Positions 23,001 through 36,604 of a stretch of DNA of 64,000 nucleotides are shown here, one piece after another. Numbering within the stretch: position 1 is the stretch's first letter; every line of letters begins with the position of its first letter. The notes below the pieces were generated by a model that saw nothing but the letters and a program-made list of their open reading frames with translations, was not told the origin of the DNA and did not search any database. Made by a program: the position numbers and the translations under genes. Source of the stretch: Otis tarda (lineage: Eukaryota; Chordata; Aves; Otidiformes; Otididae); NCBI GenBank assembly GCA_026413225.1, contig CM048591.1, positions 3,673,001 to 3,737,000 on the forward strand, in the 5' to 3' direction.

Positions 23001-25529
23001 ATCACGCTGCTACACCCCTGAGCAATTTGTCTCATTTAGTTAAATCCTTCCAAGGGGGACAGTTTTTTCACTAATCCCTCTGAGCTTGTTTAAGCAGGAT
23101 TCTTTCTGCTGGTTATTGCTAGAAAAAGGAAATAATTTCCTTGGTACAGAGATGTTTGCAGTTGCTGTTCTTTTCGGCTAGTTTCTTCTCCATCTGGAGT
23201 ATTTTTGGAAGCACGCTGCCTTTACACCGTATTTCCAGCCACCCGTTGACTGATGTTGTCAGCTTTGTGACAACAGTCTTGGCAAAATATTTGCAGACCA
23301 AACTCCCTGGAGTATTCCTTGCTCCAAGAAGGAGGTTAATGATGCTGCTGTTGGAGCCCTGCATTAAGAGTAAATGTGGTTTGAACATATTGTGTGTTTT
23401 TGCAGTTTGTCTATAAGTCCATCCAGGCCAGTGTCCTCTCTCCAGGAGTGATGGGTAGTGGATGTGTAAGAAGAAAAAGATGAATGAGGCGAATACACAG
23501 TAAGCGGTTTTTTTCAATATCTTTTTGCATCTTCTGGCATGCTGCCGTCTTAGCCGGAGGCCTGATAACACAGATTCACGGAGCTCATAATGTGTCTTGG
23601 ATAAGCTGAGGATGAGCAAAGCTGTCTGTACTGTCAAGCCAGGAAAACAGCAGGGATAGACCACTGCTCATCCCTGCCACCTCTGTATGTCAAACCTACC
23701 CCTAGTCCATGAGGAACTTGCCCCCTGTGAGATAGCTGGTGATCCAAATGGCATTATTTTTTCCCTAGCGTGTAGCAGGCTGTAGGGTTTTGCTGTGCGA
23801 CCTTCTGAAATCAGCCCTGGTACCAAGCTCCCTCCTGCTGCTGCTAAACATCAGTGGCAGGAGCAGGAGGACCTGTGGGCAGGGATGTGGGGAGATGGCA
23901 CCAAGAACTGACTCTGATGATTTAATGGAGCATCTTTAAAATTTTGTTTGAACTGACATCCACAGCTACACTTTGTGCTTCTGTGCAGTCCTTCATCCAC
24001 GGCGCTGTTGCAGGCGGTTCTGTGTGTACAAAGCATTGTCAGATAAAACACCTGATAGAAAGGCAATTTAAATGATCATTAATGCAGTGATTCAAAGCTA
24101 AATTGGTTCAGGTTACTCCATCACTGCTAAAGGTTATTATTTTTATGCCTCTGCTGTGATCAGTACCTAGGTTTTCCCTCTGTTCCTAAAAGCTCAGCTC
24201 TGGAAAGGATGCTGTTAGCTGGTTAGAAGTGAAGACTATTTCCTACAGAGACTCAAAATTTCAATTTCAAATATGACTTTCATTTAGGTGGTGAGACTAA
24301 CTCTTGTTAGGTCCCTCTATTTTTTTTTAAAGGTCCTTTACTACCACAAATGTTTATTTTCTGTACTTTTACGTTTAAAATCGCATCATTGATAGTTTCT
24401 TACTGACAACGTACCAAGTAGTAGTGAAGCTGTTATGGCACTGGCTCTGTTGTCTGTGCCAACAGCCTACAGAAGAGATGCACGCAGGGATTTATAAATA
24501 CTGTGCTCAAATGTGCACTAGTTCTTGTGGTGCTTTTTAGCAATGAGACTTACCCAAAGAGGAGACATAGTGCTCTAGATCATTGTACACTTGCAGTACC
24601 ATGAGGAGTGCAGCCTGCAGGCAATCATTCGACCAAAATAATCTGAAAATGCTTTCAGATACAAAAAATATTTGAGAATTTCATGTAATATTTTTTTTTC
24701 AGTGAAATTCCTTGGATGTTTCTTAAACAGCAATTGGATAAGACACTACAACAGATTGAAACCTGTTTCTGAAGTTGCCCTAGTCTAGTATACCAGCCAA
24801 ATGATGGGACTCCGAGTGAAATTCTGCTGATCTTTAGACTAAGGTTAGAGCCGTGCCCAGTCCCAGGCTCTGAACCCAGTCAATCCTGAACACTGGAAAC
24901 TTAGTGCTGCAATTTCCAAGTCAGATTTTTTTTTTTTCCCCTGCTTTATTTGTCACTGGAGCTGTGCAAGCCAGCGTGCTGCATTGTTTGGTGTAACGAG
25001 TTCCTTATGGTAATCATGCTATGAATTTCTAACCCCAGCCCCAGCCTGGACCAGACTCTGACATGGCCCAGCTGTAATTTCTCCTTCTCTCCCTCTCTTT
25101 CTTTTTTTTTTTGGCTGAACTTCAGTATAGCCATTCCTTGTGGGATATTCCCTCACTTTCTCTCTTCCTATTTAATTGGCAATGCTAGAAAGAAGGATTG
25201 GATTTTTCCTTAAAGCATTCCCCTTTTCTGTGCTGTTGATGCTGCATATCCATCTCAAGGGAAGAAACTTATCAAATTCGTACTACCTTCTGATAGCAGG
25301 ACTTCCCAGGAGCTCGACTGCTGAACTACATCACGTTTCCCAGTGCTTCCCCAAGCTCTTTCAAGATGCGTGAAGCATCTGCTTGGTAGGGGCTTTCGGA
25401 TGCCCACTCTGTGCTCCTCCAGCAGTGGGTTTCCTCCCCGACCATCCCAGTGACTGAAACAGCCTGACGCAGTGGTGGGACTGCTGGTAAACCAGCAGCC
25501 ACGGGGACCGCTGTGCTGAGAGCTTTGGG

Positions 25530-25740
25530 CTAATTAGTCTAATTTAATACTTTTATGCCATCTCCGTAGCAATCTGCAGCACTGCATCGATCTCCGGAGC
25601 CGATGGGGGGAGAAGCCGCTGTCATTACAATGCTTGCTCAAGCCTGACAGACTAATTGCCTTGCACTCACTGACTGTTTTCTCTCCGACAGCCAGGTTGG
25701 GGGAGGCTGGGCTGGATTTAATTGTCTCTTGTCTTCATGG
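25530..25740. promoter_or_regulatory. Candidate conserved non-coding element
   Basis: A non-repetitive, low-coding stretch with closely spaced homeodomain-core motifs (ggctaattagtctaattta; gactaattgcc; gatttaattgtc) and balanced base composition, unlike the surrounding intron. Vertebrate intronic enhancers often look like this. The call rests on appearance only; there is no alignment behind it. Confidence 0.25.
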
Positions 25741-27390
25741 CAAGGTTACCTCTTTTAGCCTTTTCATGTAGCAGTGATGCTCCTGGCTGCGGTATCTGGA
25801 ATACCAGGACGGAGGAGGAGGAGGAAGGCTGCAGAACATGAAATAACCTTTAAACCAAGGCGTGTGCAGATCCTTCAATGATGTAGAGAACAGAGCTGAA
25901 CAAAACTGAAGCCCCTTGTTCAGATTATTAATATTCAGTAACTTTCTGAGTACAAGCTGCTTGTCACTGCGGCTTTATGCTGCTGAAGTGCTGTGGTTTC
26001 TTGTTCATTTTAATGACCTGTGGATTTTGCTGTGTTTAATCATCTGTAGCAATGGTGAAATGTAGCCCAGGTGAAATCAGGGTCCATCAGGGAGGGCTGG
26101 TGGGAGAGGCTGTGTCTTCAGAGCAAGGATGGGTTTTGCCTTGATGTTATTCATAGTGTTTTTATGGAAAACATGAGCTTAAAAAGGATGAAGGTTCTTG
26201 CCAAAGATCACACCACAGGCCAGAGGCAGAACTGGGAATTAAATTCTACATCCCTTGACTTGGGCCAATATACTTTATGTTGCCTTCCACTTGCACCTGT
26301 GAAATACAAACTGCACACTTAACATTTCACAAAAGGATCAAATTTGTCACCTTCTTACAGTTGTTTTGCTTTAAATGAGATATAAATTGTAGGAGACAGC
26401 TGTAAAGGAAGCTTCAGTGGTCATTAAAAAATATTGAAAGATGGGCGTGGAAAGAAACATTTGATGCAGTTGGATGCTTTTATCGCTGGCTGAGCTCTGG
26501 ACATATCTGCAGCTCTGCAAGGAACACACCATACTATGGAGCCCCTTTGCTCCGTCACCGAGAGTGGGTCCAGTGGTGCCCAGGGGCTAGGATGGAAGTA
26601 GAGGACTCCTCTGGAAGTGGAAAACAGAGATTAAAAGCATACTGAGGCCCTGTAAAGCAGTTGAGGTAGCTGTGCGGGGGTCCAGATTCACCAGTCTTCC
26701 ACATTTGTTGGCTGAAAAGGGCTGGTAGATAAGGGTGAAATGGAGCTCTGACTCGACTGCTCTAAATGAACACTTCCTAGCCACTCTGGAGGGGAGCAGT
26801 CCAAAACATCCCCGTGTCTTTTGCTATTATGTCTACATTTTAGCAACCAATGGGTGGGCCAGCAGAGTTGAGGAACCACAGATGAGATGTTACCAAAGAG
26901 CTGGAGTTCTTTACTTAACTTTTGCTTCATTGGCACTGCCTTGAAATATCTTCACCAAAGATTATTTTTAGACACCTCTGAGAGTCACTTACTGATGGGA
27001 AAGTCTTAGAGACTGCCCCAGCTCTTACTTCTAGGGGTGAATTAGTTAGGATTTTGAAAAACCTTTGTCATGTTTTGTTCTTGGAGGTGATATGGAATGT
27101 GATCCAAGGTTTGCATCTGCTTGGGCCAGCATTGCATTTCCCCCAAAGCTTCTGTCTCGGTTTCTGGAGGGACTCTTAGAGCTCAAGAAAGGAAAAAGCC
27201 TGTTAAATATCAGTACTCAGAGCTATCCGAAACTTGTCATGGGAAAGACGACATTGAAAAGTAGGTCTATTCAGTGCTAGAAATGACATTTCTTCATCCT
27301 TAAACGCTAGCACTCTGTCAGGCCATGAGGCGTGCTTGCTGACAAGGTTGCTGTTTTCTTACCGTAGCCTTTGATGCATGTGTATTACAG

Positions 27391-27471
27391 GAGCAGCACG
27401 GCCTTTGAGAGGAGCAAAACAGATGTGTTCCGAATAAAAACCAACAACGTTGGACAAATAAAGAAAATAAG
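27391..27471 (+). CDS. LOXHD1: LOXHD1 coding exon 3: PLAT domain 1, middle
   Basis: A small 81-bp exon encoding residues 179-205. After the split Lys it reads SSTAFERSKTDVFRIKTNNV and then GQIKKI, aligning with mammalian LOXHD1 PLAT1 (the F-E-x-x-x-x-D-V-F-R strand and the N-N-V-G loop). The acceptor is tgtattacag|GAGCAG and the donor ATAAG|GTACTC. Both boundaries are phase 2, so skipping this exon would keep the frame but delete 27 residues from the core of the domain. Confidence 0.96.
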
Positions 27472-28287
27472 GTACTCGTACAACGTTACTACCACGGTAC
27501 CTGCTCTGCGAGGTGCTAATCGAATGTCAGGCTGTAGAGGCTGTAACGTTGCCATGTTTTATTCATTATTTGTTAACATGCTCTTATTAAGGTGAAGTTA
27601 AGGGGTGGTAAAAGCTTGTTTACTGCCTCAGATTTTAACTGAGGCGTGAAATCACCTACGATATTGCCTATAACTATCCACGCTTCCCACCAAGAATTCT
27701 GTTTCTGTCATATGCAATCACAGAGGAAGGTGTTTAGGACTGGCTTTACGTCCCGATGGAGGTAAATGGAGTTTGCTATCCTGTTTTGCTAAATTAGTGT
27801 AATGTAAATGATAATTATTGCATTTAAGCACCATCTGCCTGACCTATATAAAATTAAAAATTAGTAAGTAGTACAAAGAAAGCAGGGAAAATGGGAAAAG
27901 GTGAATAAAAGAAAGTAAGATGAAAAAACAGCAGGAGGGATACAGGGTGGGAGGAGAGTCACTTATGTTTTAGATATGCAGTGTAACGTGAATGAATGCA
28001 TATGTTGAATGAACATGCAGGTGCGTGTATGTTTGTGTGCATCCAGATGCAGGTAACAGCCCACAGACACACCTATATCTGCCCACAAATAGACATAGAA
28101 GGTTGTTATTTTAAGAATACCCTATAAAAGCCCGTAAATCCTATGAAACACTTTGGATAGACAGCTATAAACAGGCATTTTGTGTATAGTTGCTCTAGCC
28201 TTGCCTAATATAAAGTATTCCACAGAATTATAGTGCTAGTGGCCAGTCTTAATCAAAATATCAAATCCAGGGTTTTTCTTCCTCTAG
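27472..28287 (+). other. LOXHD1: LOXHD1 intron 3 (phase 2)
   Basis: An 816-bp unique intron ending at the acceptor tttttcttcctctag. It is AT-rich and purine-rich around 27840-27950. I see no repeat family or gene in it. Confidence 0.85.
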
Positions 28288-28472
28288 GATTGAGCACGAT
28301 AACACCGGACTGAATGCTGGCTGGTTCCTTGACCGCGTGATTGTGACTGACATGAACAGACCTCACCTCCGCTTTTACTTTCCCTGCAACAACTGGTTGA
28401 GCAAGGAGGACGGGGATGGACTGTATGTCAGAGACCTCATCGGCAGCCTGAATCCCATGGATGTGCCCAAAA
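28288..28472 (+). CDS. LOXHD1: LOXHD1 coding exon 4: PLAT domain 1, end
   Basis: This exon encodes residues 206-267. It reads [20 protein letters not shown] and continues through [20 protein letters not shown] to an NPMDVPK linker. The I-x-H-D-N-T-G, G-W-F-L-D and C-x-x-W-L motifs complete PLAT1. The acceptor is cttcctctag|GATTGA and the donor CCAAAA|GTAAGA. It exits in phase 1. Unlike PLAT2-4, no intron separates the G-W-F-L motif from the following Val-Ile strand. Confidence 0.97.
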
Positions 28473-29424
28473 GTAAGAGTTTTCCAAAAAGCTCGGCTTT
28501 CTGGTGCCTTGTCAGAAAGGACAGGGTTGCTTTCAGATGACTTCAGCCATATAAAAAGTAATGGCATAGTCTACACTAATTTGAGTTTTTGTAGTTGATA
28601 GAGAAATGGGAAGATGCAAGATGCCTCCAGAGGGTAATTCCTTCTTCCAATGTTAGACGTGACAACTTAGGCTGGGATAAATCACTGTTTGGAGAAGCTC
28701 TGCTCATTGGTTGCATGCTGAAGGATCTGCAGTGACTAAGTTAGGTTAAATGGCTACACGTAAATGAGAGGCATCGCAGCCTGGAAGAGGTAGCCTGTAT
28801 CATTTTGTATTATCAGAAGAGACAGTGTGGTTGCAGTCCTGTGTATAAAGTTAAATGTTTCTAGGCTCTGGTGATGACCTGCAGGAAATTTCCATAAACA
28901 AGCCAACCCTCTCGCTGTAATACTACACCGATTTACTGTATGTGTATGATATCCATATTGAACTGGTGCCTATTTTTCAGAGTGGTTTTAAGCTAATGAT
29001 GTTGAAATGAAGCCAGGACAGCTTGCAAACCAGACATGTACTCCCAAGTTGATATCAGCGTGTAGGCCATGTGGTGAGGTATGGCGCATGTAACGTGAGT
29101 GGGAAGACGATCGAGATGTGAAAGTGGAGCCAGCAAACCAGCCTCAGGTGGCATGTCAGTAGTTTATCTAAAAAGTGCTAATGAGGAAACTGAGTTGTGT
29201 TTTCCTGATGACCTCACCAATGCACTGTTCCTTTCTGGGAGTTTAATTTGGGCATGGAAAGTGAAGCACACGCACCACTAGCCACAGGTCTGAGGGAAAG
29301 GAGAGGTACAGTTTGGTGCAAAAGAGGGGAAACTTATGTTTTTGCTAGTATTACATCTCTCTGAGGATAAGTGTTAGAATTCTTGGACTAGTGTTGTTGA
29401 CGTGACCACTTAGGAGTGATTTGA

Positions 29425-29443
29425 TTTTTTTTTTTTTTTTTTT
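29425..29443 (+). repeat. Poly(T) run
   Basis: Nineteen consecutive T followed by tagtaaaa. A run like this can resemble a 3' splice tract, but no coding exon follows. Confidence 0.9.
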
Positions 29444-31450
29444 AGTAAAAATAGCTTGTTGCCAGACTTAATACAGTGCTTTGAGCATTGATGGATGCTC
29501 TAGAAGAGCAAAGTATTGTTATTTCTATTGAGATCCTGTTTGACATTAACAGCGAAACAATAGATCATGACATTTTTTGTTCCTGAACTGTTAAATAATT
29601 TTGAAGATACAACCTCCTAAACCAGTTTAGTATGTTCAAGATACAAGTATTAAAAGATGCTACATGTGAGTTAGCATGCACAAATAATATCCGTTGACAA
29701 TAAATGTATCTGGGAGCATTTTATAAATGCAGACCTCGCCAGGGTGGATGCCACAGGGGAATGAGATAACGTCTGGAGACGCTCTGCCAAAAACCCACCC
29801 CGTTACTGATGGTGCTGTGTGTGCCAAAGTCTTTTGCTGCTCTTTAATCTATTCAGTTTGTGAAATGGAAGAGTTAAGGACACTCGAGGGGCAGGAGGGA
29901 TGGGAGAAGGTAGTGGATGAGTCAAAGTAATACACAATTAAGGAGAGATTCCCTTGAGGAGGAAGTCAACCATTCAATCTTAATAGATCTCTAACTGACA
30001 CCACAGTTTCTCTGAATTTATTATTGCTCCTGCCTGGGAGAGGTGATTCAAAGGATTGCATGTGATTTCCTCCATCCTGTTCAACACCTGTCTCTCAGCA
30101 GGAAAAGATTTGTGGGCTAAAACCTTAGCTGGTAAAAATCAGTCCGGCTCCAACAAAACTGCTGTAGCCGAAAATCTAGTCCCATGCGCTCGCTCTTCTG
30201 CAGAAGTGGTTTCGGGTTGTAGAACAACATCTCACTACGTGCCTAGTCCCAGGCAAATACAAATAAGTTTTCTCCTGCTTTAAGAGTATGAAAGAAGAGA
30301 TTTAATCAGGTGTTTGTGAATGTGTCTGTTCTCATCACCTTTATGAGATAGAAAAGGGCACTTTTGAGTGGCACGGGCTGGATGCTCTGCGGCCGTCGGT
30401 ATAAATGCACGGAGCTGGGCTGAGGCCAGAGGCACGGGTGAAGGGTTGGATGCCTTCCAGGCGGCAGGTCTGAATCTGTAAGAGGAGAGGGTTAGCTCAG
30501 CTATCTCAAGTTGCAGTTCCCCTTGAACCATAATTAATGAACGATAAACATTCCCAGGCTGCTGAGGTGAACTGTCAACTGCAAATGTAAATTTATCTGA
30601 ATTCTTTTGGCTCCCTCTGGATCCATAAAGGTCTGAAATGAGATTGTGATATGATTTGCTTTGTACAACAAGTCATTTGCCCTAAATTTGGTTGGCTTTT
30701 TTTTTTTTCCTTTCAAATGGATTAAATAGTGGTGTTTACTCTTTGAGTATTAATATTTTCCAGGCTACTAGACAAATGAATAATTATGTGGTTTGGTGAT
30801 TTTATGTTCTTGTGAAGAAAGATTAGTTCTGAAGTCTGTGTTCCCGTTAGCACTGTTCAGTGCCGTACTCTTCTCCTTTTTGGATGTGTCTTCAGTCATT
30901 GTTCCCCTTTTTCTTTAGTTCTTCTTTGTAAACCACCCAGACACTGTTGTTACAGACCTTAGTCTTGTGCTTTGCTGTTATGTTCCATTCACTGCCAGAG
31001 TTTGGTATGTTTTGGAGGTAATCAAACAAGTTTCCTCCATGTTCCCTCTTCTGCAACATCTTCAGCTTCTGATCTCCTGGAGAGCTTTCTCATCTTTGTC
31101 ATGAGGATTCACCTTCCTCTCCTGAGGTCACTGCTAGGATGTGTATCTTCTCTGTGAGATGTGCGGGATGTGGACTGGAGAAAAATTAAATGATGCTTTG
31201 TCGTATTCTTTGCTTTGTTGAAGCTCTGTAGAGACATTTGCAGCACGTTTGAAGGGGATTGTTGATGCTTGAACCAAAACCTATCAAGCCATGGGAAGAC
31301 TCAGCCTCTTTCTTAGTCTTGCCAAAGGCCAGCATAGGATCTTGTAGGCTTTGAAGAGTTTTATTTAAAGTAAAAAAAAATAGAGACATTAATAAAAAAT
31401 GCAAAAAAGAGTATGTTTTGAAAAATAGTCAATGTATAATTGAAAACTGG

Positions 31451-31464
31451 ACACACACACACAC
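31451..31464 (+). repeat. (AC)7 microsatellite
   Basis: Seven AC units, the only clear dinucleotide microsatellite in intron 4. Confidence 0.9.
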
Positions 31465-34400
31465 AGAAGTAGAGTTCTTTTCATGATCCGGATAGAGTTA
31501 CCAAGGGTGGCAGGAATACTTAGTGATTGCAGATGCCTGGGCGATTGCATTTACTTACCTGAATAAAATGGCTCCTGTCAGGTTCCCTGTTGAATGCCAC
31601 ACATTTCTGCAGGAGAACAGGTTACATTTTAAGTGTTCCTGCTTGAATGAACCTCTATTCCCTGTATTCACATGCACGGCATCGTATGCCCATGGCCCTT
31701 TGACAGTGATAGTGCCAGAGATTCTTATTTACCCAGCACCTGCTATAGGCAGCCTGGATTAATTTACATTACAGGTATTAATTACAAGGAAGGGCTATTG
31801 TTCAGCCTTACGCTGCTTCGCTTGAGTTTATTAAGCCTTAGGATTGTATGACTGTCTGCTTTTATGCAGGGAACCGGCTCAAAGCTGAAGTCAGGTGCTG
31901 GTTTTCCTTTGAGTGTTGCGGGTTTTGGGTCACTCTGAGGGTGTCTGATGTCCTACCAGAGCTGTGGGGGAGGAGAGCATAGCTTGTAGCTGCACTAATA
32001 AGAATTACTGACCCAATGGAGATGCAAAAGCAGGTGAAATTTGGAAGCCTATTTTCAACCCGTTATCTGGTATCTGCAGACTGGCTGTGAATCGCTCATG
32101 CCACTCTGTAGATAGAACCTTGTGTCTCCCACCCCATGGTGACTCTCATTTGGTTGGACTTCACTCCCCTTTCCCTGGTGGCTTGCAGCCCTGGAGCTGC
32201 TCTGCACCCACTGAAGTGGGACACCAGGGCTGTGTCTTTCTCGGTCCCTGCGTGTGAGTGGCACAGCTTTTATGACCCAGCTGGGAAGCAGGGACTCCTG
32301 AGATTTGGTCTTCAGGTGGATTGAAGGTTGTCTCAAGACATAATACTGGAATATTTTTGCAAGGCTACCTTTTGTCCTAATTCATAAAAGAAGCTGAGGT
32401 TTGGTTGGATTAGATGATATATTAATTATCCGTGGGCCATCTTCTCTCTGGGACAACAACAGGCTGTTATCATGATTTAACTGGTTGACGTTAGGCTAGT
32501 CTCTCTGCAGTGTGACCTCCTGTTTTCCTCAGAGCAAGGGAAAAAGTTGTGGTTAGGTACCACCAACCCATATTGGCTGCTCTTGATTACCCTTGAAATC
32601 TCTCACTAATCAAAACAATTCTCTGTACTCACTTTTTACTGACAGAAAGCAGGAATATTCATTTTTCAAAGGGTGCCTTTACTCACCTGGTCTTTGAAGC
32701 CATGTTCAAAGATACCTGAAAATTAATTCAGTTTTCTGTGTGATTGCAATTTATACTATCCTGTCAAATTTTGGTCAAGTCTTGCCGACCTGCCAGTTGC
32801 AAATGAGGTTCGGAGCCAAGGACTGATTTCCAGCTGGCTCTGTGGCCATCAGCACCCTGGAATTGCTCAAGATTAGACACGATGGGCTATAAATTTGCAT
32901 GGGACAGTAGCTCACGCAAACTGTTTCAAGGCTGCAATATTCACAGTAGGACAGAACCACGTATGTGTGACTTCAGACTGTAAAACTCCTCCATTCTCTA
33001 CTTTTTCCAGGTAAAGTTTAGTCTTATTTGGTCTGATAATAATGAATGGGTTTATAACGGGTGCGTAACACGGCACAATACTGAGGAACAGGGCCGTCAC
33101 AACGCACGGCACATCCAGACCTTGAGGATGGGAGCATCCAACATTATTGTGTTGCCTTTATTTTTTCCACTGGTCGTCTATTGGTTTTTATTACTGTTCA
33201 TATTACATCAAAAACGGATCACAAGACCAGATCAGGTGTAGCTGTGCTGTATCTAGGGCTACCTCTGCATGGTCTTTTGCAGGCAGACGTGAGTTTTCTG
33301 CCTTACTGAGACAAGAACCAGGTTTGAACTGGAAGGTCGGTGGTTGTGTCCATTCTGGCTTGATTTGGGGTTGCATGGGTATATCCTAAGGGGTAATGGC
33401 TGTAAGGTCACACTGAGCGGTTTGGAACTGGATTCCTGTAAAGGCAGATGAGTGGTGAAATGTGCCCGTGTGCTTGTGCGTGCAGAGAGTAGTCTCGCCT
33501 TTAAAAAATGAGAACAATATTTATTATAATTACAAATGAGAGAAGCTCAGCCGATCAAGTTGCAGGTCAGCCCCAATCCATTAGTCTTTCACAAGTTTCT
33601 CTGAATTATTTGTCTGTCCTTGTCTGGGGCAGAGTTAATGAGATCACCCGAGGAGACTTGGACACTTTGTGTTCATGGTGGGTCAGACGAGAAGACCACT
33701 GTTTCCTTTGAAGGCAGGAACGGCAGTCCGTGTAGGCGTTATGAAGGCAGTTTGTGTCCACAAAGCAGCAGCCTGTGCTGGACTTCTCTGCCCGGTGTGC
33801 CTTCGAGAGCCTCTGTGCAAGCACGTGCAGAGTTAACGTGCCCGAGATATTCTCTGAGGTTTTTAGATCCACTAGGACCTAAAACTCATATATTTGAGCT
33901 GGCAATGTGAGCTGTGTTATTTCTTTCCTCTGCAAAGGAGGTTTGTGTTAAGATTTCACGGTTTATTGCCCAGAGTTTTAATGCTGGCTGGCTTAAGGCT
34001 TATGAGGCACCAACCTGGCTGTAGCTTGAGGAAACATTTGGGGCAGCAGGTATTGAGGCACATGCTTGACTTTGAGTCAGTAGCTAAATCCTTCCTGTCC
34101 CAAAAGGAAACACATGTCCCTCCGGGCTGGATTGGATCTGGACTGAAGCTGTGGCCAATATTTCTCAATAATGTACTGGCGCTAGAAGCTCTGATAAGGA
34201 GCAGCGTTTCGGATGCGAGGCACTGGTTGATGATGATGCCCTGTGGGCTTTGCAGCCTCATTTTACAAAGCACCAGGCCTGGAGAGTGGGACTGGTCTCT
34301 CTCCTGTCTCTGCTCGGTCGTGATTCAAAATAAGTGTTGTATTTTGGAAACTTTCTTGATCGGAAAAGCTAAACAGATTATTTCTGAGCATATAGAAGGT

Positions 34401-36604
34401 GAGGGGAATGAAATATTTATAGGTGTTGTCTGCTCGTCAGAACTCATCTTTATTTACGTTGAGAACTGGAAATGTATAATCAGCACAGGAAAATGCAGTT
34501 AAATATATTTATGAGATAAATATGAGTTGTTTACTTTAGAATAATGGTGAATACCCCCTGTATTAAGGACGAGGTCTTGCTGCATGCTGAGATATTCAAT
34601 AGACAAGGTTTGTAGAGGGAGTAGTAACTTTTACTACCCCATTGATATTACCGGGAAAAAAAAAGTCATGCTATCTGGCACACTGACTATCCAAAAATGT
34701 CTGGTGGTTTTTTGGGTTGTTTTGTTTTGTTTCCAGAAATACTTCAGTTGGTCTAATAAGGATTTTACTCTCCCTGCAAACTTTGCCCATCTTACATCAC
34801 CGCGTCTAAAATAAGGCAGCTGTGGACATTTTATTTGTAACGTATTTTTTTTGCCTGTTGTTTTGTCTCTAAGGATAGGTAAGGGCAATGAGAAATTGAA
34901 ATGCAGAAATAAAAAGTAACACTGGTGACTTGTAAACCACTAGGAAGACAAGACGCACAGAGCTCAAAAATGAGAAGAAAGTAGAGATTTGTAGTTCTTA
35001 TAAAGAAACTCATGTTTCAAGAGAAAAAAATTTGGAGAGGCATGGAACATCTCTGTGTGCCCAATACATTGGATCTACATATATCCAATACAAAACAGAT
35101 AGCAAAGGATGTTTGTGACGATACGGGATAATTTTGACCAATTATGTCTAGATACTGTAATTATTTCAACTATCAGTTTTGCAATGAAGTAACTTTATTT
35201 AAATATATTATTTATACAAAGAAAGACTGAAGTACAGTGATAACAATATGATTTTAAATAGTACTGTAAAATTATTTTACTCTTGGTGCTAAGCAGAAAT
35301 GTTTTGCCCAAGAGGTTATTTTCAGTGATTTCCCCGGTTTTGATAATAGCAGTTCTGGCTAAAGCAGGAAGTGGATATTTCTTTTGTGAAATGTCTGCCT
35401 TTTTTTTTTTTTCTCATGGGCTCCCACTCTGGGGCTGAACTAATGAAAAATAATGAGAAATCTTGGAGAATTAGATGAACAAGGATTTTCGCACCACTTG
35501 CAGAAGGTGGGTTGCCCCCTGCTAAGCTCCATGCCTCTGCAACTAAACCACTATTGTCTCTTGAGCAAGATCGTTTAAAGCTCACTTAAAAATGTCATCG
35601 TCACTTTGAAGTCGCAGTAGGAACATCAGTTTAGCATAGCCTACAAGCAAAGACTCCTGCATGTGGTAGATTGCCTCTCACAGGCTCTACAGAGGGATGA
35701 TCCCGGCTGAATCCTAATATATTAACTGTTTTGATGCGTACTTTGATTTCATGTAAGAGCCACACAAAATGGGGCTGGATCTTGTGATCTTGGGGCTGGA
35801 CGGGAAGACGAAGCGGCTAAGTTCACTTTATAGGAGGGGCACAATAATGCAATAATCAGCAGAGCAAACAGAACAGTGTCATTTTCCCATGTCTTATGCC
35901 TCCTTGATTGGCAGCAATAACATCTCTTTCTTAAGAACACACTTTAAGGGAGCTCTTCTGAGATTATGAAATGCTGACCTGGGGTCACACCAACCTTGTC
36001 TCCCCAATGCTGCCTCTGACGACCTGCACCCCAAAGCCATGCAAAGGTTCTTCAGTGTTCCTCCTCCACTAACACCAGGTTTTGGCAGGGGTGCTCATGG
36101 CCAAAAGCAGTGCGAAGCTCTTTCTTCATCAACATCCCCTGCGCGCCAAGTGTGCTTGTAATCTGCGTTTCCAGTTTGAACCCTTGGTTTAAGGAGCTTT
36201 TCACCGCCTCTGAAGGTGCAGCTCATTAAGAAAGATAGTTGTTGATTACTCTTGACAGAGATTAATTATTTGCAAGCTCTAAACCAACCATTTGAATTCC
36301 ACCCTTTCCTGGATGGGGAAAAAAAAAGTTCTTCATTAACTGTGTGCAGCTGCTTTGTGCAAGAACAAGCTGTGCTTTTGAGACTGAGCTGGCTCCTGGA
36401 GAACTCAGCAGGGCTCTTCTGCTTTTACAGGAGTTGCTTTAGGTTCTTACTATCTCTTGCTCTGCACAGCTGTCTCCAAGGTCCCTGCTAGTGCAGTAGA
36501 GAGAGGTGTAATGATTGGGGCTGGGTGAGTTTTCTTCTCTGCAGTGTTTGCAGAGACTCCAGAGGTAAGTGCTGTGTGTGAAAATGCAGTAAGGCATCTC
36601 CACC

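Larger units (their letters stand above)
18221..27390 (+). other. LOXHD1: LOXHD1 intron 2 (phase 2)
   Basis: This 9.2-kb intron has no LTR or CR1 that I can recognise. It has simple A runs (19984-20001; about 21485-21499), AT-rich stretches and chance open frames, the longest of 181 codons at 23119-23664 on the minus strand. About 25530-25740 looks like a conserved non-coding element (see findings). It ends at the acceptor tgtattacag. Confidence 0.8.

Noticed and set aside
23119..23664. 181-codon minus-strand open frame in intron 2
   Set aside because: No domain, signal or family resemblance and no splice context; chance frame in an AT-rich intron.
33894..34502. 202-codon plus-strand open frame in intron 4
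   Set aside because: No PLAT-like motif and not flanked by matching splice phases; LOXHD1 exon 4 joins exon 5 in frame without it.
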